From: an uncultured Lachnospiraceae bacterium
Lineage (GTDB): Bacteria; Bacillota; Clostridia; Lachnospirales; Lachnospiraceae
Assembly (NCBI GenBank): GCA_902796005.1
Contig: CADBNF010000084.1
Location: 1 to 47,144, forward strand
Direction of reading: 5' to 3'
Length of the DNA: 47,144 nt
This document shows positions 1 to 7,218 of the stretch, piece after piece. The notes under the pieces were generated by a model. The model saw nothing but the letters and a program-made list of their open reading frames with translations, ran no database searches and was not told the origin of the DNA. Both the position numbers and the translations under genes were made by a program. Within the stretch, counting starts at the first letter, position 1, and each line of letters opens with the position of its first letter.

Positions 1-382
1 AGAACTGCGGAGCGCGACGGGCTGATTTGAGACCGTATTTCTTACGCTCTTTCATTCTCGGGTCACGGGTCAGGAAGCCCGCAGCCTTCAGGGCCGGACG
101 GAATTCAGCGTCTGCCTGAACAAGTGCTCTGGAGATGCCGTGACGGATGGCTCCGGCCTGACCGGTGTAGCCGCCGCCGCGTACATTTACGAGAACGTCG
201 AATTTGTCGGCTGTATCAGTAGCCGTAAGAGGCTGACGAACGGTAACCTTCAGGGTTTCAAGGCCGAAATACTCGTCAATGCTTCTCTTGTTGATGGTAA
301 TATTGCCTGTGCCGGGTACTAAATATACTCTGGCAATAGATTTTTTTCTTCTTCCTGTACCATAAAATCTTGCGCTGGCCAT
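1..382 (-). CDS. rpsI: 30S ribosomal protein S9 (partial, 3' end cut by window)
   Basis: Component of the small ribosomal subunit whose C-terminal tail reaches the P-site tRNA. The visible 127 residues run from [19 protein letters not shown] through the family's [15 protein letters not shown] segment to ...KSARRAPQF, so only the last few residues (normally S-K-R and the stop) lie beyond base 1. The start is the ATG at 382-380, preceded on the minus strand by a GGGAGGAAAG ribosome site. It follows rplM with a 16-nt gap, the conserved L13-S9 pair, and must be co-transcribed from the promoter at 1005-1033. Nothing unusual in the visible part. Confidence 0.97.
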   Translation of the reverse strand, partial: MASARFYGTGRRKKSIARVYLVPGTGNITINKRSIDEYFGLETLKVTVRQPLTATDTADKFDVLVNVRGGGYTGQAGAIRHGISRALVQADAEFRPALKAAGFLTRDPRMKERKKYGLKSARRAPQF

Positions 383-398
383 ATCTTTCCTCCCTCAA

Positions 399-827
399 TT
401 ATAACTGAAGTGCTTCAGGCTTCTGAGCTGCATGCGGGTGAGTCTCACCAACATAAACAAACAGTTTCTTACCCATGGCTCTGCCAAGGGGTCCCTTGGG
501 AAGCATACCCTTAACGGCAAGCTCGATAACTCTCTCGGGCTTTTTCGCGAGCATCTCGCGCAGGGTGGTCTCCTTCAGTCCGCCTACATGGTCGGAATGA
601 CGATAGTAAATCTTCTGGTCAAGCTTCTTGCCGGTCACTTTGATCTTCTCGGCATTAACAATAATCACATAATCACCGGTATCTACGTTCGGGGTGAACT
701 CCGGTTTCTTCTTGCCTCTTAAGATGGAGGCAACTTCTGTGGAAAGGCGGCCCAGTGTACATCCGGCTGCATCAACCACGTACCACTTCTTTTCAACCTT
801 GTCGGGGTTAGCCATAAATGTCTTCAT
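399..827 (-). CDS. rplM: 50S ribosomal protein L13
   Basis: Large-subunit protein that acts early in 50S assembly. The 142-residue product is full length and shows the family's [20 protein letters not shown] start, the [22 protein letters not shown] segment and the [22 protein letters not shown] segment. The start at 827 follows a CAGGAGATACTATCC ribosome site. It is the first gene of the rplM-rpsI unit and is preceded by a leader of about 170 nt downstream of a perfect sigma-A promoter. L13 leaders are known autoregulatory sites in Firmicutes, so feedback by L13 is plausible here but not shown by the sequence alone. Confidence 0.97.
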   Translation of the reverse strand: MKTFMANPDKVEKKWYVVDAAGCTLGRLSTEVASILRGKKKPEFTPNVDTGDYVIIVNAEKIKVTGKKLDQKIYYRHSDHVGGLKETTLREMLAKKPERVIELAVKGMLPKGPLGRAMGKKLFVYVGETHPHAAQKPEALQL

Positions 828-998
828 GGATAGTATCTCCTGTTAAATTGCGCTGATAATGATATGCCGGGGAAGTTCCACTGTCCGGATGGCTCTTCAT
901 CCCGCAGGCAGTCCGGCCGGGGCTTTGGCCATAACTGTCTGATACTGCATGTCAGAGGAAAAAATTTCGAGAATAATTTCTCCCTTCTGAGCTCACGC
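828..998 (-). promoter_or_regulatory. Structured 5' leader of rplM-rpsI
   Basis: This is the untranslated region between the predicted start of transcription (about 998) and the rplM ribosome site. On the minus strand it contains a small hairpin (arms GAGAA and TTCTC, 969-982) followed by six Ts (959-964), a second hairpin with arms TCTGA and TCAGA, and a GC-rich block that can fold with GGATG/CATCC arms. The first element looks like a weak early terminator. The length and structure fit an autoregulatory ribosomal-protein leader; which Rfam family it belongs to, if any, cannot be told by eye. Confidence 0.5.
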
Positions 999-1004
999 CA
1001 ACAC

Positions 1005-1033
1005 ATTATATTTCATCTGTTCCGGGCTGTCAA
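1005..1033 (-). promoter_or_regulatory. Consensus sigma-A promoter of rplM-rpsI
   Basis: Read on the minus strand there is a perfect TTGACA (1033-1028), 17 bases, then a perfect TATAAT (1010-1005). The -35 box overlaps the stop codon of the small membrane protein gene that ends at 1030, so the ribosomal unit begins transcription exactly where the preceding operon ends. Confidence 0.9.
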
Positions 1034-1269
1034 TTCTTTTTTGGGTCGTAGGTCATAAATTTTACGGCGAAATAGACGGCCAGGAGGATGATAAACCAGA
1101 TAAAGGAGGTCCGCTGCATATCCAGCAGGGCCCTGCCCGCCGAACTGTCCATCACCAGCAGCTTTTCCCCTGCGGTCTGCAGGAGGGAATACACATACCG
1201 GAGGCCGAAGATCAGCGCAAGCACCAGAAGCCCGGCATAGACAATCCGTAATTTACTCTTCGTGTTCAT
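1030..1269 (-). CDS. Small two-helix membrane protein, unknown function
   Basis: A 79-residue protein starting MNTKSKLRIVYAGLL. It has an N-terminal hydrophobic helix (about residues 7-27), a short central stretch of some 25 residues that would face one side of the membrane, and a second helix (FIWFIILLAVYFAVKFM), ending in a basic DPKKN tail. The ATG at 1269 is chosen over an upstream in-frame ATG at 1311 because it has a GGAG ribosome site (CGGAGAAGAC) at proper spacing. It overlaps the preceding gene by 17 nt and is the last gene of the four-gene envelope operon, so translational coupling is likely. I do not recognise the family. Confidence 0.75.
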   Translation of the reverse strand: MNTKSKLRIVYAGLLVLALIFGLRYVYSLLQTAGEKLLVMDSSAGRALLDMQRTSFIWFIILLAVYFAVKFMTYDPKKN

Positions 1270-2638
1270 GTCTTCTCCGCACCCCGTTTCCCAGCAATGT
1301 AACTTCGACAATCAGCAGCACCGCGCCGATGACCACCACAACGATGAGGCCGATAAGGGCGCCGGTCCAGTAGGTTCTCTCCACCGTCACCGTCAGCCAG
1401 GTGATGTTCCCCGCTTCGTCGGTGGCGGAAATCTCCACCTCGTTGCTGCCGTAATTCAGGTTCTTCCTGGCGATGAAGCAGTGACCCACGGTCTCCAGCT
1501 CTTCCCCGTCCAGGGTAACCACGCAGGTCTTGCTGACCTCCCCTTCCAGGTAAATCACCGGTTCATCGGTGTTAATCACGTCAATACCGTTGTGCAGCAT
1601 GATAAGCGGCGGTTCGGAATCCAGTGTGACGGACCAGGTATCCGCGTACATGCCGCCCTTTGAGTCCCAGGCGAAGAAGGTCAGGTGATTGTCGCCTTCC
1701 GTCAGCTTCACCCAGAAATGCCCGTTGTCCAGGGCATTGACCTGCCGCTCTCCTTCCTCGTCAAAGGCACGCACCTCAGCCTTGCCCTGCACCAGGCTTC
1801 CCAGGGAGAATTCAAAGGCCGAGCTGTTGGTGATGCTGTCCTGCGCCTCTATATAATGGTAGGAGGAGGCGCTGGTCCCCAGGGTAAGGTAGGCCGTCCT
1901 TCCGGCCTTGTCCGTCACCGCCTTCGATACCAGGACCTCATAATAGGAAGGCGCTTTGTCCAGGGTCAGGGTCGCCGGGAAGTCTATCACCACTTCCCGT
2001 TTCAGGAACTGGCCCGTCTCCTTCTCGTAGAAATCCACATTGAGCGCGGTACCCTCGTCGTTGATGATATACAGGGTCCGGCCGTTGGTGCAGGCATAGA
2101 CCTGGGCCGGGGCTTCGGCCCGGGCGGTATTGTCAAAAAATACCGTATTTTCCGCATAACCGTAGGAAACATTCCCGTCCGGCGCGGTCACCACGATATA
2201 GAAGATATAGTAGCCGCTGTCCAGATCCGGCATGGTAACAGTCAGTTCCCCCTGTTCGCCGCTGGCGGTTCCCCCCAGCAGGTTTCCGGAAAGGCGGGTT
2301 CTGGACTGGCCGGTATACAGCCGCACATTCACCTCTTCGGTGACGTTTTCCAGGGTCCAGGCGGCCCGGAATTTTCCGGTGCCTGCCCGATAGATGTTCA
2401 GGGATTTTACGATAACCGGCTGCGCGGGCACGGCAGGCGTTTCCGCTGTGCTTTCCTCCGACGTGGAAGAAGCTTCTGCAGGCAGAGTCTCCTCTTCGGC
2501 TGCGGTTTCCTCCGTCTGTCCGGTCTGCTCTTCCTGCACGGACTCCGTCTGCGTCTGTCCCGGAGCGGCTGCCGCCGGCGCAGCGGTCAGAAGGCCAAGG
2601 CAGAGGATAAGAAGCAATAAGGAAATTCTCTTTCTCAT
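1253..2638 (-). CDS. Secreted, C-terminally anchored Ig-like protein, unknown function
   Basis: A 461-residue protein with a clear signal peptide (MRKRISLLLLILCLGLLTA, cleavage near AAPAAAA), then a low-complexity T/E/Q/A-rich linker (to about residue 75), several beta-rich segments, and near the C terminus an Ig-like domain of the kind that ends EVEISATDEAGN. A single hydrophobic helix (GALIGLIVVVVIGAVLLIV) followed by RRRHEHEE anchors it in the membrane with the bulk outside. The start at 2638 has a strong GGAGGAGGTGAGGTC site and its ATG overlaps the TGA of the upstream gene as ATGA (2638-2635). It looks like the extracellular partner of the VWA-like membrane protein upstream. No enzyme motif is visible. 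Confidence 0.8.
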   Translation of the reverse strand: MRKRISLLLLILCLGLLTAAPAAAAPGQTQTESVQEEQTGQTEETAAEEETLPAEASSTSEESTAETPAVPAQPVIVKSLNIYRAGTGKFRAAWTLENVTEEVNVRLYTGQSRTRLSGNLLGGTASGEQGELTVTMPDLDSGYYIFYIVVTAPDGNVSYGYAENTVFFDNTARAEAPAQVYACTNGRTLYIINDEGTALNVDFYEKETGQFLKREVVIDFPATLTLDKAPSYYEVLVSKAVTDKAGRTAYLTLGTSASSYHYIEAQDSITNSSAFEFSLGSLVQGKAEVRAFDEEGERQVNALDNGHFWVKLTEGDNHLTFFAWDSKGGMYADTWSVTLDSEPPLIMLHNGIDVINTDEPVIYLEGEVSKTCVVTLDGEELETVGHCFIARKNLNYGSNEVEISATDEAGNITWLTVTVERTYWTGALIGLIVVVVIGAVLLIVEVTLLGNGVRRRHEHEE

Positions 2639-4785
2639 GACCTCACCTCCTCCGGGAATGCACACTTCACGGTGAACGCCAGCTCATTGAAGGTCATGGA
2701 AAGCTCTCCTGCTGCCTCCGGCTCTTCCTCTTCCAGCGTTATCACATAACGGTTCCGGATAAGATCCATCATAAATTCTTCCGCCTGGGGCACCGCAGCG
2801 AATTCCTCCGAAGCCACGCAGCAGGCATGGTAATCCTCCAGCCTGAAGCGCAGGACGTCGCTGTTCGTATCCCCAAGGAAAAGCACGTAGACGCTGATGC
2901 CGCTTTCTTCACAGGCAGCAAGCAGTTCTTCCGTAAGGTCTGCCATCGCCTGTTCCGCGTTATCCGTCAGGAATACCAGGGCTCTGCTGACGCTTCTGGA
3001 AGCCGCAAGCAGCTCCACGGCCGCGTTAAGGTTTTCCCCGGTCTCCTCCTCGTGCAGGGGATCCATGGCCCTTGCGGCCTGCAGGAAGCTCAGCCGGGTT
3101 CCCGTGCTCTCCGCTCCCTGGGTCCTGGTTACGGAGCTGATAAGCCGGTAGTTCCTGGCAAGGTCCGTTGTCCTTCCCATCCGGATGAGGGCCTGCTGCA
3201 GGCATTCGAAGCCTGCCGTTCCCTCCTCCGTGCCGGCACGGTAATTATACAGGCCGGCGACCACGGCCAGCGTACGATCCGAGGCGCCGTTGGCCGCGGT
3301 CATACTGTAGTTTTCCGTAACAACGTCATTGAGTTTTACGGTAATATCGTCCTTATAAAAACGTTCGTTGCCGAAAATGCCTTCCTTCATGAAGCTGAAA
3401 TCCATGGTAAAGGCGATTTCCGGGAAAGCAGACATGTCTGTCTGCAGGAAATGCACCGTGGGCTTTCCGAACCGCAGCATGGCATACAGCAGGGCCCCGG
3501 CGTGGGTATTGACATTGTCGTAATCACAGGGCACAGCGGACAGGGAATGGGCGGAAATCAGGTCGTCCACCGCTTTCTTAAGGTCCCTTAGATAGCCTTC
3601 CGCTTCCTCCGGCGTTTCCGCTTCATAGAAAGCCCGTCTGGCCGCTTCCACGTGAATGAGGTGTTCCTTGATAACGGAGGTCTCCCACAGCTCCGAGGAC
3701 CGCTTAATCAGGGAATCAAAATCCCCGGCAGCCGCGTCCATCTCTCCAAGGAGGAGCTCCGTTTTCACCTTCTGCAGGTCCAGGTAGCCGTAGGCATCCC
3801 TCTGGAAGGACTGCTTTTCATCCAGGTAATTCAGCACCCTGCGGTAAACCACAAGGGCGGCATCCCGTCTGGCATCCTCCGCCTCTTCCCGGTACTCCTC
3901 CGCCCTGGCAGCGGTGGATGTATTGGCAATCCGTTTTTCCGCCGCAGCTGCGGTATCGAGAAGCGCCTTAATCTCCGCATCCTTCGTGCCGGACAGCTCG
4001 TCTGCCGACGCGTAGGCCTGCTGCATATACAGATTGGCAAGCAGGGAATAATCCGCCGGTTCCTGCCGTTCCTGGACCAGCTCCTCCGCCAAAGCGATGG
4101 CCTCGGAGAAGCGTTCATTTCGTACATAATAGCTGATTGCCAGGAGGCTCGTTTCCCTGTCTTCGGCGAAATTGGTCCGGATGGTCTGAATATCCTCCTC
4201 CGTCACCTCCGCGGCGCCCTGGGTGCGGACGGCTTTGTCCACGTCAAAATACAGGGTCCACAAGGGCCCCGCATCCAGCTTCAGGGCGGAGAAGCTGCGG
4301 TTGATCAGGGAGGTCATTTCCGTATACTGTACGGTTTTCCCCTTCAGCGCCCGTTCCGCAAGGCTGTTCAGACTGGTGCATATCTTCACCTGGTTCGGAT
4401 CATAGGTTTCATTGCGCATATACCTGGCGCTGGAAAAATACAGCTGCGCATAATCCTCCTCCGCCGCCGCGGCCATGACCCGGATAAGGTCCCGGTGCTC
4501 CTGGGTTGCCCTGTCGTTGGCATGGATTACCTCCAGGGCGGAGGCGGTATCCCCGCCTGCCAGGTACCGGTAGGCCAGGTAAACGCCGGTTTCGTCACTG
4601 CCCTCCTCGGTCTTCATGGACCTCCAACTGAACAGCGCGGTAAAAATGAGCGCAAAAATCAAAACACACAAAAAGACCCAATCCTGCAGCCTTCGCCGGA
4701 TCAGGAGCCTTTTGTGTGCTATGATATCCACAAGCAGTATTACAACAATAACAAGAATACCGATCAACGGTATGAACCGCTCCAT
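2635..4785 (-). CDS. Membrane protein with degenerate von Willebrand A domain
   Basis: A 716-residue protein with two N-terminal membrane helices (about residues 6-24 and 37-55), a long alpha-helical middle region rich in A/E/R/L that resembles TPR-type solenoids, and a C-terminal domain (about 504-680) with the VWA pattern: TLAVVAGLYN where a DxSxS strand is expected, ENLNAAVELL where T-N-L-x-A-A-L is expected, ALVFLTDNAEQ and ISVYVLFLGD. The first MIDAS motif is therefore lost (AGLYN) while the later LTD aspartate remains, so metal binding is doubtful. The ATG at 4785 has an AAAGGTGATGG site. It lies between the zinc-ribbon gene and the Ig-like gene. The VWA assignment is by pattern, not search. 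Confidence 0.75.
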   Translation of the reverse strand: MERFIPLIGILVIVVILLVDIIAHKRLLIRRRLQDWVFLCVLIFALIFTALFSWRSMKTEEGSDETGVYLAYRYLAGGDTASALEVIHANDRATQEHRDLIRVMAAAAEEDYAQLYFSSARYMRNETYDPNQVKICTSLNSLAERALKGKTVQYTEMTSLINRSFSALKLDAGPLWTLYFDVDKAVRTQGAAEVTEEDIQTIRTNFAEDRETSLLAISYYVRNERFSEAIALAEELVQERQEPADYSLLANLYMQQAYASADELSGTKDAEIKALLDTAAAAEKRIANTSTAARAEEYREEAEDARRDAALVVYRRVLNYLDEKQSFQRDAYGYLDLQKVKTELLLGEMDAAAGDFDSLIKRSSELWETSVIKEHLIHVEAARRAFYEAETPEEAEGYLRDLKKAVDDLISAHSLSAVPCDYDNVNTHAGALLYAMLRFGKPTVHFLQTDMSAFPEIAFTMDFSFMKEGIFGNERFYKDDITVKLNDVVTENYSMTAANGASDRTLAVVAGLYNYRAGTEEGTAGFECLQQALIRMGRTTDLARNYRLISSVTRTQGAESTGTRLSFLQAARAMDPLHEEETGENLNAAVELLAASRSVSRALVFLTDNAEQAMADLTEELLAACEESGISVYVLFLGDTNSDVLRFRLEDYHACCVASEEFAAVPQAEEFMMDLIRNRYVITLEEEEPEAAGELSMTFNELAFTVKCAFPEEVRS

Positions 4786-4824
4786 CTGTCCATCACCTTT
4801 TCGGAAAAGTTAATGTTAAAAGAA

Positions 4825-4850
4825 CGGGCCGGGATATTACGCCCGGCCCG
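4825..4850 (-). terminator. GC-rich hairpin between two operon genes
   Basis: A 9-bp perfect stem (CGGGCCGGG pairing with CCCGGCCCG, loop of 8) lies 17 nt after the stop of the zinc-ribbon gene and is followed on the minus strand by GTTCTTTTAAC, a short imperfect T tract. Only about 40 nt separate it from the next ATG at 4785 and I see no promoter there, so it probably works as a leaky terminator or mRNA end-protecting hairpin that lowers expression of the downstream genes. Confidence 0.6.
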
Positions 4851-4867
4851 GGATGATCAACCAGGGA

Positions 4868-5386
4868 TTATTCTGCAGTTTCCTCTTCCTGCGCAGGTGC
4901 TTCCGCTTCCTCCGCGGGTGCTTCTTCGGCAGGCGCTTCCTCCGCTTTCAGCCTGGTGCCGCACATGAAGCAGAAGGCTGCATCCGGATCCACCTTCGCG
5001 CCGCACTCGGGGCAGACACCCTCCTGGGGAGCTGCTGCGGGTTTCGGGATTTCGGGAAGCTTTGTGCCGCATACGGTACAGAATCTGCTTTCCTTGGAAA
5101 GCTCTGCGCCGCACTCGGGGCAGACAATGATACCGCTCAGGTCTCTGATCTGGGCTTCGAAAGCAGCGATGCTTTCGTCGATTTCCGCCGTCTGATCAAA
5201 GAGATCCTTGAGGGATTCGGGAACATTGTCCTTGTTTTCAGTGTAGAATTTCTCACCGATCAGGGTATACAGCGCATCTCTTTCCTTCTTTGCGGAAGCA
5301 ATCTTGGTGCGGATACCGAGAATTTCGGTTTTGTTTCTCGCTTCATTTACGCCGTTGGCTATAGTCTGTCTTAAAGTCTCAATCAT
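4868..5386 (-). CDS. Coiled-coil protein with two zinc ribbons
   Basis: A 172-residue soluble protein. The N-terminal 85 residues are charged and helical (MIETLRQTIANGVNEARNKT...) and look coiled-coil. Two zinc-ribbon knuckles follow: CPECGAELSKESRFCTVCG and CPECGAKVDPDAAFCFMCG, each C-x2-C...C-x2-C. The tail is an acidic EEAPA-repeat. The ATG at 5386 has an ideal AGGAGGT ribosome site. It is the first gene after the promoter at 5425-5453 and leads into the VWA-like and Ig-like membrane genes. Double zinc-ribbon proteins of this layout are common beside membrane proteins in Clostridia and probably mediate protein contacts; its partner and role here are unknown. Confidence 0.8.
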   Translation of the reverse strand: MIETLRQTIANGVNEARNKTEILGIRTKIASAKKERDALYTLIGEKFYTENKDNVPESLKDLFDQTAEIDESIAAFEAQIRDLSGIIVCPECGAELSKESRFCTVCGTKLPEIPKPAAAPQEGVCPECGAKVDPDAAFCFMCGTRLKAEEAPAEEAPAEEAEAPAQEEETAE

Positions 5387-5424
5387 GAATTCAATACCTC
5401 CTGTAGTGCAATGCCTCTTGTATG

Positions 5425-5453
5425 ATTATACAATAACTTCGGTAGCTTGTGAA
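5425..5453 (-). promoter_or_regulatory. Sigma-A promoter of the zinc-ribbon/VWA operon
   Basis: On the minus strand TTCACA (5453-5448), a 17-base spacer and a perfect TATAAT (5430-5425). Transcription would start near 5418, giving a leader of about 30 nt to the ATG at 5386. This is the only good promoter visible for the genes 5386 down to 1030. Confidence 0.8.
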
Positions 5454-5516
5454 CCGTTTTCTCCGGTTTCAGGCTGATATTAACATGAATTTTTGTTCTG
5501 ACTGTGAACGGCTGAT

Positions 5517-5563
5517 AAAAAAATCCGGAAGATTATTAAGTATTTCTTATCTTCTTTCTCCGG
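5517..5563 (-). terminator. Probable weak terminator after gpsA
   Basis: Immediately after the gpsA stop (5564), minus-strand arms GAAGAT (5554-5549 region) and ATCTTC (5533-5528) can pair across an AT-rich loop, with outer CCG/CGG contacts, and are followed by seven Ts (5523-5517). The stem is short, so strength is uncertain, but the position and T tract fit the end of the SMR-der-plsY-gpsA transcript. Confidence 0.5.
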
Positions 5564-6556
5564 TCAGTCCTCGTCCTTGCGCATGCGCATCATCAGCTCA
5601 AGGACGGCCTCCCTGGGGCTTTTACCATGGAAAAGGATCTCGTTGACCTCCCGCACAATGGGCATGTCCACGCCGTATTTTTCGGCCAGCGCCAGGGCGG
5701 CCTTTGCGGAATAGACCCCCTCCACCACCATGTGCACCTCCTCCATGGCCTCTTCCATGGATTTGCCCTGGCCCATGAGGAAGCCGGCCTTGCGGTTCCG
5801 GCTGTGGACCGAAGCGCAGGTAACCACCAGGTCGCCGATGCCGGAGAGGCCGTAGAAGGTAGCCCTGTCCGCGCCCATGGCTTCGCCCAGGCGGGAAATC
5901 TCCGCGATGCCCCGGGTAATGAGGGCAGCCTTCGTATTGTCGCCGTAGCCCAGGCCGTCGCTCATGCCTGCGGCCAGGGCAATGACGTTTTTCAGCGCGG
6001 CGCCAATTTCAATTCCCAGCATATCCATGGAAACGTAAACCCGGAACACCCTGTTCATGAACAGGTCGCGGATGTAGCTGCAGGTCTTCCGGTCATGGGC
6101 GCCCACGGTAATGGTGGTGGGCAGTCCTCTTCCCACCTCCTCCGCATGGCTGGGGCCGGAAAGCACCGCCACGTCCGCATCCGGGATTTCCTCCTCGATG
6201 ACATCGGTCATGATCTTCAGGGAAGCCTCCTCGATGCCCTTGGCCAGGTTGACCACAACCTGTCCCGGCGCGATATAGGGCTTCATCTTCCGCGCGGTCG
6301 TCCGCACTGCGGTGGAAGGCACCACCAGCACCACCAGGTCCATGCCCTTCACCGCGGCCTCCAGGTCACAGGTATAGACTACGCTGTCCGGCAGCACCAC
6401 GCCCGGAAGCTTGTCCGTATTCTCGTGATGGGCTTCAAACATTGCGGTTTCCTCCTCCAGGTAGGACCAGAGGGTCACCGAATGACCGTTGCCGGCAAGC
6501 AGCCAGCAGATGGCTGTTCCCCAGCTTCCCGAGCCGATAACACCGATATTTGCCAT
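5564..6556 (-). CDS. gpsA: Glycerol-3-phosphate dehydrogenase [NAD(P)+]
   Basis: Makes sn-glycerol 3-phosphate from dihydroxyacetone phosphate for phospholipid synthesis. The 330-residue product begins MANIGVIGSGSWGTA, the GxGxxG dinucleotide-binding loop, and contains the family's VLSGPSHAEEV, ALKNVIALAAGMSDGLGYGDNTKAA (catalytic lysine region) and GDLVVTC segments. The ATG at 6556 is chosen over an upstream in-frame ATG at 6655 because of the TCGGAGGAATTGAC site and because it matches the family's usual start. It follows plsY by 25 nt; GpsA and PlsY catalyse consecutive steps (G3P synthesis, then acylation), so the pairing is functional. It appears to be the last gene of the unit beginning at 10586. 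Confidence 0.96.
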   Translation of the reverse strand: MANIGVIGSGSWGTAICWLLAGNGHSVTLWSYLEEETAMFEAHHENTDKLPGVVLPDSVVYTCDLEAAVKGMDLVVLVVPSTAVRTTARKMKPYIAPGQVVVNLAKGIEEASLKIMTDVIEEEIPDADVAVLSGPSHAEEVGRGLPTTITVGAHDRKTCSYIRDLFMNRVFRVYVSMDMLGIEIGAALKNVIALAAGMSDGLGYGDNTKAALITRGIAEISRLGEAMGADRATFYGLSGIGDLVVTCASVHSRNRKAGFLMGQGKSMEEAMEEVHMVVEGVYSAKAALALAEKYGVDMPIVREVNEILFHGKSPREAVLELMMRMRKDED

Positions 6557-6581
6557 GTCAATTCCTCCGATAGATGTTGAT

Positions 6582-7217
6582 TTATGAACGATGAATACTG
6601 AATTTGTTTTCCGTGCCAGTGGCAAGCCTCCTGATATTTGCCCGGTGCTGGACAAAATTCAGAAGCGTCAGCAGGCCGAATATCACGCACATTTCCACGC
6701 AGGCCCCTGTCGGCAGGGGATACCTGCCCAGCAGGCAGGAAACCAGGACGGACACGAAAAAGCCGCTTTCCAGGCACAGTGAACCCAGGGATACATACCG
6801 GGTGGCAATGGCCGGGATGAAAAAGCAGGCGGCGGCAATGGGAACCAGGATCCAGTCCCCGAAGGCCAGGATCATGCCCGCAGAGGCGGCCACGCCCTTT
6901 CCTCCCTTAAAGCCCAGGTAGAAGGGGAAATCATGCCCCAGCACGGTGCCCGCGCAGGCGTATACGCCGTAGAGCACGGCCAGGCCAGTGGACCGGTAAA
7001 TGGCCCTGACAACCACCGCTGCGGCAATACATTTAAGGATATCCACCGCCAGGGTGATAATACCCGCCTTCAGTCCCAGCACCCGTAAGGTGTTGGTGGT
7101 GCCGGCATTGCCGCTGCCCTTCGTGCGGATATCGATGCCCTTTATCCGGCCGATGATGTAGGAGGTCTGGATCAGGCCGAAAGCATAGCCGATGACCAGG
7201 CTGATGATTCGTTCCAT
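6582..7217 (-). CDS. plsY: Glycerol-3-phosphate acyltransferase
   Basis: Integral membrane enzyme that transfers acyl groups from acyl phosphate to glycerol 3-phosphate, giving lysophosphatidate. The 211-residue product shows the family's hallmarks: an early GRIKGIDIRTKGSGNAGTTN segment (S-G-N-x-G-x-T-N), the GHDFPFYLGFKGGKGVAAS loop, and a late LLNFVQHRANIRRLATGTENKF segment, with several membrane helices between. The start at 7217 has a CGGAGAAACAGTAAT site and leaves only one base after the der stop codon (TAATATG), so it is very likely coupled to der. A longer in-frame start at 7286 would lie inside der and is not needed. Confidence 0.96.
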   Translation of the reverse strand: MERIISLVIGYAFGLIQTSYIIGRIKGIDIRTKGSGNAGTTNTLRVLGLKAGIITLAVDILKCIAAAVVVRAIYRSTGLAVLYGVYACAGTVLGHDFPFYLGFKGGKGVAASAGMILAFGDWILVPIAAACFFIPAIATRYVSLGSLCLESGFFVSVLVSCLLGRYPLPTGACVEMCVIFGLLTLLNFVQHRANIRRLATGTENKFSIHRS

Positions 7218-7218
7218 A

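Noticed and set aside
3652-4968. A 438-codon plus-strand frame opposite the VWA-like gene
   Set aside because: No ribosome site, Gly/His/Arg-rich composition, and a better supported frame on the minus strand linked by ATGA overlap to its neighbour.
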